A program made the translations under genes and the position numbers. Of a stretch of 64,000 nt of DNA, positions 57,101-64,000 are shown one piece after another. Origin of the DNA: Plotosus lineatus (Eukaryota > Chordata > Actinopteri > Siluriformes > Plotosidae); the NCBI GenBank assembly GCA_024760905.1, contig CM045731.1, positions 51,059,501-51,123,500 on the forward strand, read 5' to 3'. How positions within the stretch are numbered: the stretch's first letter is position 1; each line of letters opens with the position of its first letter. The notes under the pieces were generated by a model. It ran no database searches, was not told where the DNA came from, and worked only from the letters and a program-made list of their open reading frames with translations.

Positions 57101-60100
57101 TCAAGAACAGGTATCTGAGGTTATACTACTGTATACATTATAGAGAGGTAAATATGTACTTTACATTTTTATAAGGTGCGCATCTGAGTGTGTGCACGCG
57201 CATCAGTATGTCAGTGTATTTATATTTTATTTACATCTTATGCATTATTTTTTTATGTTTAATTGTTCTAAGCATTTATAGCATTGAATATGTATTTATT
57301 GATATTATATACACGTATACATGTACGTATACGTCAGTCAGGGGGGATTGGGGGAGGGTGATCCTACTTCATGGAATTTGGTGGTCGCGGGGTGATCTCG
57401 GTCCCAATTAACCGCGGAAAGTGAGGGATCTCTGTATATGTATTTGGGATGTAATTATACTTTTGTTTGTGTGTGTTTGTATAGCAAGCCTGGACAAACA
57501 TAATCGCACACACACAGGTGAACGGCCGTACAGCTGCGAGTTCTGTGAACAACGGTTCACCGAGAAAGGGCCGCTGCAACGGCATATAGCCAGCCGACAC
57601 CTAGAAGGCCAGCCACATTCCTGCCAAATCTGCAGCAAGTCTTTCAAAGGTGAGCAGGTGTCCACTAAATCCAGGTCAATCCCAAAATAAAACAATTAAA
57701 AAATATATTTTTAAATGAAGGCGGGTTTATAAATTAGTGCTATTCCTCCAAGTAGTTCACAGATATGTGGTGATTTTTCTCCAATATTATCATGTATGGT
57801 CAAATATCCCAACACCTTGTTCTTTGTGCAAGAAGAGGGAACGCTTTTCATTGGTTTGTATGATGTCGTGTATGTGACTTTTTGTTTCTCTCGGCAGCCA
57901 TTGAGCAGCTTCGTGTACACGTTCGGCGACACAAAGGAATGAGGAAGTTTGAGTGCACTGAGTGTGGATACAAGTTCACCAGACAGGTACAGAGGATTAA
58001 CAGGAAGGGAACTATCCATGATTGTATAAGATATGGGGTGCCATCACATCACATCACAAAAGGGGTCTTGATGATTTTCCTGTTATAGCATAACCAGAAA
58101 GTATGTTACTCCATATATAATCAACCCCCACTGGACTGCATTGCACCACAACACAGTGGTGCTTATTTATTACTCAGAAGCATTCTGGGCAATATTCCTG
58201 CATCTCTCCTCTTTTTTCATACCCAACTATTTCCAGGCAATATCTTAAGACTTTGGCAATCAAACCTTTCAATTTTCAATCAATGATTCCTCCCTATCAC
58301 ATACCACCATCACTAATCAGGGAGGGGATTAACATGTGCTACCACCTGAATCTTTTACAAACTGCTGCGTATGCTCAGTTGTGGGAGCTTAGCACACTCG
58401 GAGCAGAGCACACAGACACCCGCTGGTGATCATCTTGAGTGATGGGGATGAGAGCTTGACTAATTCGTTCACATGGACTTACAATTGTGAAAGGCTGTGG
58501 CAACAAACTGGATACAAACCTATGGTCTCCAGGTTGATAGGCACTTAGTCGATGTGCCACTTGGGAGCACTTATCAAACATTGCATACTTTTTCCTTTTG
58601 GGTCTGACCAGAATAATATGAGTTTTGAATGTGCTACATTAAGAGTTCATAGATTTATTAGCATTTTGTTCTGTAAGCTGCTGTGGCTAGCGTATAAGCT
58701 GTGCCCTGTTTATGGACTATATTGTGATGGTGACTACACTCTCTCTATTGTCGGTTTGGCTTCGATGTAGCTACATGCATGCTTTTAGTCATCAAACAAT
58801 TCGAAAAATGGTGCGATTTACAAAATCAAATTAACAGTAAATTCTAGCTATATATGGTGTCTGTAACAAGTCGGAATTTCCTACTTTTGTTGGATTTCAG
58901 CAAAATTGTCGGATAAAGTTGGATTTTGTTTGTTATTTTATGCCGTTTTCCGTTGGATTTTTTTTTTTTTTAATCACCCGTAACCATGCTCATTTGACAT
59001 GTTTTGTATATAAGTAACCGTGCTTACTCCTCTGGGCCCGTGCGCTCGCATGCACTCATACACGGTTTTCAGTGGGTAACTGTTGGAACGGCTCTCTGAA
59101 CTCCCGCTATGTTTTCTCATAAGACGTTGATTTACGTTATTTAGCGCCATATTGAAAAAAAGAAGCAAAAGCTGAATGAAGTTACAAAAGAACTAGCGGC
59201 AAGTAAGAAACCAAAAAGCGGCCTTTGGCTGATGGCGAAACTAGGGCTGCTAAAAAGCAAAAATCTGCAGAAAAATGAATATTGTCATGGTTACTGGAAT
59301 AGTTGCCAAAACAGATTTGCCAATTATATTTTCTTGTTAGAATTTGAGATTATCTTGTTACTTATTACATTTTTTATGAAATTATTGCTACTCCTATTGC
59401 ATGCATGTATTTTCTTGTTTCAGAAGTTTTCACTGACACATACTTGTTTAAAAAAAAAAAAAAAAAATTTGGCAGACACACTTTCATATTGAAGAGGTTG
59501 TGAAAATATTATATTTGTGCAAAGAATTGTGAAAATAATGTTGTTAGCTGTTAAGCAATATGTCCAGTAAGTTTGTAAAATTGTTTAAAATGTTTAACAT
59601 TCAGATAATTTTGTATTTTTTGTGCCAAACAAGTTAGTTGTTATGACATTGATGAAACATAGTATTATAAACTGAATCTCCACTTACTGGAGTCACTGTA
59701 AATTATGAATTTTTTTTTTTTTTTTTTGCATTTGATCAAAACAATGCATAGTTTGATAAATAACACAAAGTAAAATACTTACTGAAAATATGGAACATTC
59801 TTTACATTTACAGTGTATACTGAATAAAATGCCTTGACTTAGTTTCAATTTTCCGGTAGATGAAGCTCTTATTTTAAATTCCACATACCTGCTGTCTGAA
59901 TCTTTGATAGATCATTATACTTAGCGGTGAATCACAAATTCTTGGCCTCAGATACCAAGGGAATGCATCTCAAAGCTCCCATTTTGAAAAATTTTCTTGG
60001 GGGATACCCCCAAACCCCCTGTGGAAGGGGGATATCCCCTCCCACACTCTAGGAACCTTGGGCCTGTCGGCCCACGGCACTGCTGTGCGCTACGACGGCT

Positions 60101-60171
60101 TCGCTGTCTTAGTTTGGCGCTGTGCGCCAAACGCCTCCAGCAGGATTTTTTTCTAACACCTGTTACAGACA

Positions 60172-60241
<70 letters not shown>

Positions 60242-60603
60242 AAGACAGCTTTAGTTCCCTAATCATTTCCTTGTGTTTGCAGGCTCATCTGCGGCGGCAC
60301 ACACAGATCCACAATCGTGTGGAGAACTACAACCCGCGCCAAAGAAAGCTTCGCAACGTCATCGTGGAGGACGAGACCAACGAGGCTACATCTCCTTCTC
60401 TAGCAGGACAGGACACAGCAGACGAGAAGGTAGAGCCAGCTGCAGCGGAACAAGCAGTGCAGCTAGACTCTAGCATCGTGAAGGAGGCTGGACAGGAAAG
60501 CTTCGGCATGGACGACGTGATGGAGGTACTGGTGACAGACACTTTTCCCATTCAGTCAGATCTGGTGGTCGAGCTGCAGGGCGACGGGGATGGGAAGGCT
60601 TGA
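46433..60603 (+). CDS. zbtb48: ZBTB48 (TZAP), BTB and 11-zinc-finger protein, nine coding exons
   Basis: ZBTB48 is a nuclear C2H2 protein that binds telomeric TTAGGG repeats, limits telomere length and also acts at some promoters (family knowledge). Coding exons are 46470-47186, 48837-49214, 49334-49426, 54643-54729, 54830-54984, 55693-55829, 57485-57649, 57898-57986 and 60283-60603. Joined, they give one frame of about 713 residues (human 688). The BTB domain is at about residues 10-110. An acidic and Ser-rich linker follows. Eleven fingers start near residue 310, the second being C2HC ([26 protein letters not shown]). After the last finger comes the conserved arm [16 protein letters not shown], part of telomere recognition. 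The exon opens at an acceptor at 46432. No break was seen. Confidence 0.95.
46470..47186 (+). CDS. zbtb48: ZBTB48 coding exon 1: BTB domain and linker
   Basis: It gives 239 residues. [31 protein letters not shown] and [14 protein letters not shown] are the conserved BTB strands and helices used for dimerisation. The exon ends in phase 0 at a GTAATT donor. A short upstream ATG at 46448 opens an out-of-frame frame that overlaps this start. Confidence 0.93.
47334..48371. mobile_element. TA-flanked MITE in ZBTB48 intron
   Basis: Ends are CAGATGCTCCCCCACTTACG and, reversed, GAGACGCTCCCTGACTTACG, flanked by TA at 47332-47333 and 48372-48373. It contains a (TG)(TA)n tract at 47478-47541. Phrases such as CAAGTACACTACTTT occur twice near 48050. 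No transposase frame. Confidence 0.75.
47500..47541. repeat. (TA)n microsatellite
   Basis: About 18 TA units with one interruption inside the MITE above. Confidence 0.9.
48837..49426 (+). CDS. zbtb48: ZBTB48 coding exons 2-3: acidic linker and fingers 1-3
   Basis: Exon 48837-49214 has an acidic stretch ([18 protein letters not shown]), a basic patch and fingers 1 and 2. Exon 49334-49426 is exactly finger 3 ([21 protein letters not shown] and linker). Both exons end in phase 0, so one-finger modules could be skipped without a frameshift. Confidence 0.92.
49827..51365 (-). mobile_element. Tc1/mariner-like transposon with broken transposase
   Basis: Long inverted ends begin GTCCTTCT(C/G)AAAAAATTAG, with a second inner repeat of the AAAAAATTAGCATAT phrase near 50010 and 51175. 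The minus strand encodes a helix-turn-helix start ([18 protein letters not shown]), an SDESKF block with the first catalytic Asp, and [17 protein letters not shown] with the last acidic residue. Frames change near 50390-50410, close to the second Asp, so it is inactive. It lies in the 5.2-kb ZBTB48 intron. Confidence 0.9.
51379..51406. repeat. (TA)n microsatellite
   Basis: TA units directly beside the Tc1-like element, matched by others on its left side (49809-49824). Such tracts are expected next to TA-targeting transposons. Confidence 0.85.
51905..51941. repeat. (TA)n microsatellite
   Basis: About 17 TA units. Confidence 0.9.
51979..53340. mobile_element. Long MITE, reverse relative of 24054-25220
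   Basis: The ends read 'cactaggccctcgttattcacgg' and 'cgcgaacagtcaagggcctactg'. Inside, CCTCAGCCGGAG and 'gtgagcatgcttctgtttattggg' are the reverse of phrases at 24590-24700. A second terminus-like copy (CAGTAGGCCCTTGTTATTCG, about 52266) lies inside, so part of the element is duplicated. Confidence 0.75.
53433..54094. mobile_element. MITE with CAGTGGTAC ends
   Basis: Starts CAGTGGTACTTCACC and ends GAGGTACCACTG, imperfect inverted ends after a TA. A (CA)n tract lies at 53852-53882. The element at 15810-16045 is a partial relative. Confidence 0.75.
54102..54136. repeat. (CA)n microsatellite
   Basis: About 16 CA units beside the right end of the MITE. Confidence 0.9.
54208..54590 (+). repeat. 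SINE family B, best copy in the window
   Basis: The order is 'gcaagtttgaatcc', CCACAGCCGTCCATGGCTGG, GGCTGAGCTCTCACAAG, CCAATCATGGGCGTCTGTCA, 'gctagcattgcatgtcacggagg' and GTGGTCGTGTGATAGGAAGG. It ends about 50 bp before ZBTB48 exon 4. Confidence 0.7.
54643..57986 (+). CDS. zbtb48: ZBTB48 coding exons 4-8: fingers 4-11
   Basis: Exon 4 (54643-54729) is finger 4. Exon 5 (54830-54984) has fingers 5 and 6. Exon 6 (55693-55829) has finger 7 and the first half of finger 8. Exon 7 (57485-57649) completes finger 8, then has finger 9 and the start of 10. Exon 8 (57898-57986) completes 10 and starts 11. The linkers HTGEKPY and HTGERPY are typical. Fingers 8, 10 and 11 are each split by an intron at nearly the same place. 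Confidence 0.93.
55435..55650 (+). repeat. SINE family C, 3' part
   Basis: 'ggtttccacccacattcgaaagac', 'gcagtagtctagtgagctgttc' and 'gatacgctccagcctcc' match the family tail. Confidence 0.65.
55917..57115 (-). mobile_element. Older LINE-like remnant interrupted by LINE copy d
   Basis: 'gatagatactttatttatcccacagggaaattcaca' (55920-55955) is, in reverse, a well-known fish LINE 3' tail. On the far side of LINE d (56790-57115) the minus strand has frames with a [19 protein letters not shown] segment that I cannot name. Continuity across LINE d is inferred from the perfect target duplication. Confidence 0.45.
56127..56778 (-). mobile_element. RTE-like LINE, 5'-truncated (copy d)
   Basis: An uninterrupted minus-strand frame of over 200 codons encodes the C-terminal part from [18 protein letters not shown] to [11 protein letters not shown]. 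The 11-bp target duplication ATTTTTTATAT is at 56116-56126 and 56779-56789. The open frame suggests it is the youngest LINE copy here. It lies in ZBTB48 intron 6. Confidence 0.88.
58215..58575 (-). repeat. SINE family B, reverse orientation
   Basis: The tRNA-like head reads reversed at 58505-58575 ('ggatacaaacctatggtctcc', 'ggcacttagtcgatgtgcc') and 'accaccatcactaatcagggagg' is the reversed tail. Confidence 0.55.
58860..60140. repeat. Degenerate repeat region in ZBTB48 intron 8
   Basis: It begins near 'gtcggaatttcctacttttgttgg', includes a coiled [24 protein letters not shown] stretch (59157-59220), and ends in a C-rich segment with 'gggggatacccccaaacccc'. This may be one decayed hAT-type element. 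No ends were found. Confidence 0.3.
60185..60239. repeat. (TA)n microsatellite
   Basis: About 26 TA units ending some 43 bp before the last ZBTB48 exon. Confidence 0.92.
60283..60603 (+). CDS. zbtb48: ZBTB48 last coding exon: end of finger 11 and C-terminal tail
   Basis: It opens [20 protein letters not shown], completing finger 11 with the conserved basic arm. An acidic, poorly conserved tail follows and ends GDGDGKA. The stop is TGA at 60601-60603. Confidence 0.93.
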   Translation, partial: AHLRRHTQIHNRVENYNPRQRKLRNVIVEDETNEATSPSLAGQDTADEKVEPAAAEQAVQLDSSIVKEAGQESFGMDDVMEVLVTDTFPIQSDLVVELQGDGDGKA

Positions 60604-60695
60604 AGGAGAGTAGAAACGCAAAGTGCTGCAAAGGGTTATTAGGGTTATAAATATTAGGACCGGTTTATTTAATTTCTGGAGACATGCACAGGCAA

Positions 60696-60701
60696 AATAA
60701 A
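60696..60701 (+). terminator. ZBTB48 polyadenylation signal
   Basis: AATAAA lies about 95 bases after the stop codon, the first canonical signal downstream. Confidence 0.6.
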
Positions 60702-61479
60702 CATGTGATAAATGCGGCAGCCATTTTAAATATATGTATGCATAAATCAGCCTTTAAAGGGTACACAATGTATGGGGTGTTTTCTGAATATTTTATAGAA
60801 TTATGCAGATGGAGACTGAGGTTAAAGACTTAGAGCATGATTATAAGTCAGTGGATGGATTTTCACAAAATCACAGTAATAACAATATTTATTAATAATA
60901 AAAAATTTGTGTGGGGCAACCTGGGAATACCCTTCACATCAAAAAACCCTTCTCACTCACTCAAAACCCGATTTGGAACACTGGAGCTGATCTCGGCAGA
61001 CTGTGCGAAAATAAGACTGGGTACACCCTGAGCAGCTTGCCAGACTGTTGCAGGACAAAACACACAACTGTTCACTCTCACATCCACAACTGGGGCAATG
61101 TGCAACAGCCAATTAATTAGGCTAATGTCCATGTCTTTGAACTCTGTGAGAAAACTGGAGTACCTGGAGTAAACCAAAGCAAGCAAGGAGGAAAAAAAGA
61201 ATATGCTGACTCACACAAATGGCCTCGCCGGGCCCAGGACCTCCTTGTTAGCCTTGCCATCCACAAAATTATGGACTTGGTGACCTGTGAACTGACAAGT
61301 TTCAGTTGCATTCTTATGAAAGGAGCTCAGTCACAGCTCTCATTTACAATTACAAGAAATACCAGGATTAAAGGGACAGCCCTTTCAAATTGTCAACAGA
61401 TGCGAAAACATTTTTGTTAACAATATTGACTGTTCTATTTGGGATGACTGTTCATAGGTGGGTAAATACTAAACCGGGG

Positions 61480-61755
61480 CAGCATAATGGCATCGTGGTT
61501 GGCATGTCCGCCTTACAGCAAGGTTTGGGTACTCCAGTTACCTCTCACAGGCCAAAGATCTGCACGTTAGTCTAATTGGCTGTTCAACATTGCCTCACAA
61601 TGCGAACAGTTGAGTGTGTATATTGATCCTGCAATGGTCTAGTGAGCTGTTCAGGGTTGACTCCATCTTCGCACCATGTTGGCTGTGATAGGCTCTATCC
61701 TCCTCATTGCCATAATAAAAGAATAAGCAGTGCGGCAAACGATTGAGTGAAGAAA
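61480..61755 (+). repeat. SINE family C
   Basis: GCATCGTGGTTGGCATGTCC, 'caggccaaagatctgcacgttag', 'gcaatggtctagtgagctgttc' and 'gataggctctatcctcc' give the family order. Confidence 0.7.
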
Positions 61756-63174
61756 AACATGAAACTAAAAACGATTTTGGTTATTTCTCTGAATTCACAA
61801 CATAGGATTTATACATGCCAGCATAAAGTGTCAACCTTTACACGTTAACCATTAGATTTTTTTTTTTATCTGAATGCTACACTGTGACATATACACAATC
61901 GTACACCATTGGTTTGATTATTACTGTAAACATCACATTTTGCAATTCATCCAATGAATTTCATATAAATATTACATCATACTGTATGATATAATGATGT
62001 GATTGTGATCATGTTATAATGTAAATAAACAAACCAAACCCACAGTCCTGCCTGCAGTTTATTCCTTCATCACACTTACAAACATCACCAAAACACAAGG
62101 CCTGTACGGTGGGGGTGGGGTGACTCTGTCCACAAACTAAATTAATGTAATCAAAATAAAGTTACAAAAAGATATGAGTACCATTTCTGCATAGATTACA
62201 TCATAAATATTAGTGACAGAGACTTGTGATTTCCAGTTATAGCATTGTGAGAGATGTCAGGAATTCAAATAGTGGGAAAAAAAACCCAGCATCTTCATTT
62301 ATGGTTTCACATACAAACATCTACACCTCCATAAACAGACTTCCGAAGAGACATAGATGAGAGCAATTAATGCATCAAGAGATTGTTAGGTGTGTCCAGG
62401 TCGACAAGATGAGAAACAGATTTTTCTCTTCACAGTGCAATCCAAATTTGGCGACACACACGCGAGCAACCTATTGTCAAAAGTATGCGGACACCTGACA
62501 ACCATATCCACACGTTTCTTCCTCAAACTACTCCTACGATGTTGGATAAGCATAATACAGTGACTTTTTGCTCCATGAAATCATACCGATGACCTCCTGA
62601 TGAAGCTGGCGATACTTATTTTTGATCAAAATAAGATTATGGATAACTACAAAATAATATAACCATCTGTATCTACTGGAAAAACCTGGTGGTTGTATCT
62701 AGCCGTTTGTGTGCATGGTTCGCACAGGGCTTTGAAAAGTCCTGGAATTTCAAATGTACCATACTTGAAAAGTCACCTTGATTTTTCTGAACAATACTCC
62801 TTGAAATAAATATGTCTTTGAATTAATATTCAATGAAGATTTTTATTTAATATCACAAAAAATACAGTCGAGTCGAATGCGTCTGCAAAGATTTGTATGT
62901 AAACACACACAATTCGCTGATGTAGTGTGTTGTAATGTTGTTGCGTCATATTTTTGGGAAGTATTAATATTATGACTTAAATTATTTATGAAATCTTGTA
63001 AATCACATGTGAACTTCACAACCACATGGTTGACTGAACAAACACAAAGCATTTTCACCTTATCATTTATGTCAACACAAACGTATGTCAAGCAGATGAG
63101 GGTCGTGAGGTCATGGTGTGTGTGTAACATAGCATGGGAGTGTAATCCTTTATATAATGAGTGGATTCAAAAAT
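61756..63174. other. AT-rich DNA, nothing recognised
   Basis: KLHL21 would be expected to the right in mammals, transcribed leftward, but no Kelch or BTB coding was seen. No repeat signature was recognised. Confidence 0.4.
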
Positions 63175-63823
63175 GTGAGAAAAGTAAAGTGCCGAACCTG
63201 TGATCGTATCATCGATATTGCCAACATGGGTGAAAGCACTCTCAAGTCGCATGTGAAAGGAGGAAAACATAAATTATGACTTCAACAGTCAAAACCACCT
63301 GAAGTAACTTTAAAAACATTTGGTTTTACCGATAAAAGTGATTCATCTCATTGAGTACTGCAAGCATGCTCGGCTACGGCCACAGTGACGAGTGAAACCG
63401 CCAAGCTCAACCAAGCAACAGCATCAGGGTCAGTGGCCGAACACGTTCCAATAGATGTTAATCTTCGTTCCTACATGACCGGAGATGATGTCCTTAAAGC
63501 AGAAATTTTGTGGACTCTGAAATGCGTAGTCAGTCATCATTCGTTTCATCCAATGAACAATAATGGGGACATTTTCAAAACTGTTTCCTGATAGCGCTAT
63601 CGCTCATCACTTCTCGTGGAAAGAAAGAAAAGCAAATTATCTTGCTGTATTTGAAATAGCCAAACATTTCAAAAAGATTCTGAAAAATAATGTGAAAGGT
63701 CCTATAGTCCTGCTTTTTGTCGAAACAGTAAACAAGTTACAGCAAAACAAATGGATCTGTATGTGCGGTTTGGGATGATGAATTGCAACAAGTTAGCACA
63801 AAGTACTTTGACAGTGATTTTCT
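63175..63823 (+). pseudogene. BED/hAT-derived gene fragment with a splice donor
   Basis: KVKCRTCDRIIDIANMGEST ... HVKGGKH (63183-63275) has the Cys-Cys-His-His spacing of a BED-like finger. A stop follows. The second frame (63385-63591) has DVLKAEILWTLKCVVSHHSF, then a +1 shift to FPDSAIAHHFSWKERKANY (63563 on). It resembles an uncharacterised fish family derived from hAT transposases. Another shift lies near 63750. A good donor (CTTG then GTAAGT) at about 63824 suggests the parent gene had introns. It is decayed. Confidence 0.55.
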
Positions 63824-64000
63824 TGGTAAGTAATATCATGGCACAGTATAAACAAAAAGTATAATTCATTTTTGTATAAAATTTAAATTAAAATGTTATC
63901 CAGATCCAGATGTTAAATATTATGCAGCAAAATTAAACAAATAGACAACATTTAACACACACATAAATTTGAAAATATATGATTGACAATGTCATTGAAG

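Noticed and set aside
60178..60282. N-terminal extension of the last ZBTB48 exon through the TA repeat
   Set aside because: The IYIYIY run is microsatellite translation; the real exon starts at the acceptor at 60282.

Overview
The window is vertebrate nuclear DNA, almost certainly from a ray-finned fish. It holds two multi-exon genes with GT-AG introns, tRNA-derived SINEs of common fish types, RTE-like LINEs, Tc1 and hAT elements, and many CA and TA microsatellites. The species is not identifiable by eye. The gene order matches human 1p36.31 in part: NOL9 on the minus strand, then ZBTB48 on the plus strand. No TAS1R1 exon was recognised between them, where mammals have that gene.

Region 0-27 kb. 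The left edge (130-480) is CpG-rich with a splice-donor-like site and may be the promoter of the next gene leftward. NOL9 (polynucleotide 5'-kinase of rRNA processing) fills 4980-26916 on the minus strand. All 12 coding exons could be placed and phased into one open frame of about 723 residues. Its last intron carries an insertion with a SAP-like exon on the opposite strand (5493-6433). Its 11-kb first coding intron is full of hAT, LINE and MITE debris.

Region 27-46 kb. A compact interval (27.0-29.4 kb) holds promoter-like sequence between the two head-to-head genes. Next is a nested block, 29481-45298. An RTE-like LINE (minus strand) was split by an endogenous retrovirus (minus strand). That retrovirus was itself split, inside its env region, by a second copy of the same family on the plus strand. 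A SINE sits in one LTR. Every layer has a recognisable target-site duplication, so the order of events can be read. Both proviruses are defective and share the same integrase-core deletion.

Region 46-61 kb. ZBTB48 (TZAP; a BTB protein with 11 zinc fingers, known as a telomere-binding factor) runs on the plus strand, 46470-60603. It has nine coding exons and a complete frame of about 713 residues. Its introns hold a Tc1-like element, TA-flanked MITEs, SINEs, a 3' LINE fragment nested in an older LINE, and long TA microsatellites.

Region 61-64 kb. SINE remnants and a decayed BED/hAT-derived coding fragment near the right edge. KLHL21, the next gene in mammals, was not seen.

NOL9 and ZBTB48 have no known functional link; their adjacency is ancestral synteny. 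Most of the window's novelty lies in the mobile-element archaeology and in how it touches the two genes' introns and 5' ends.
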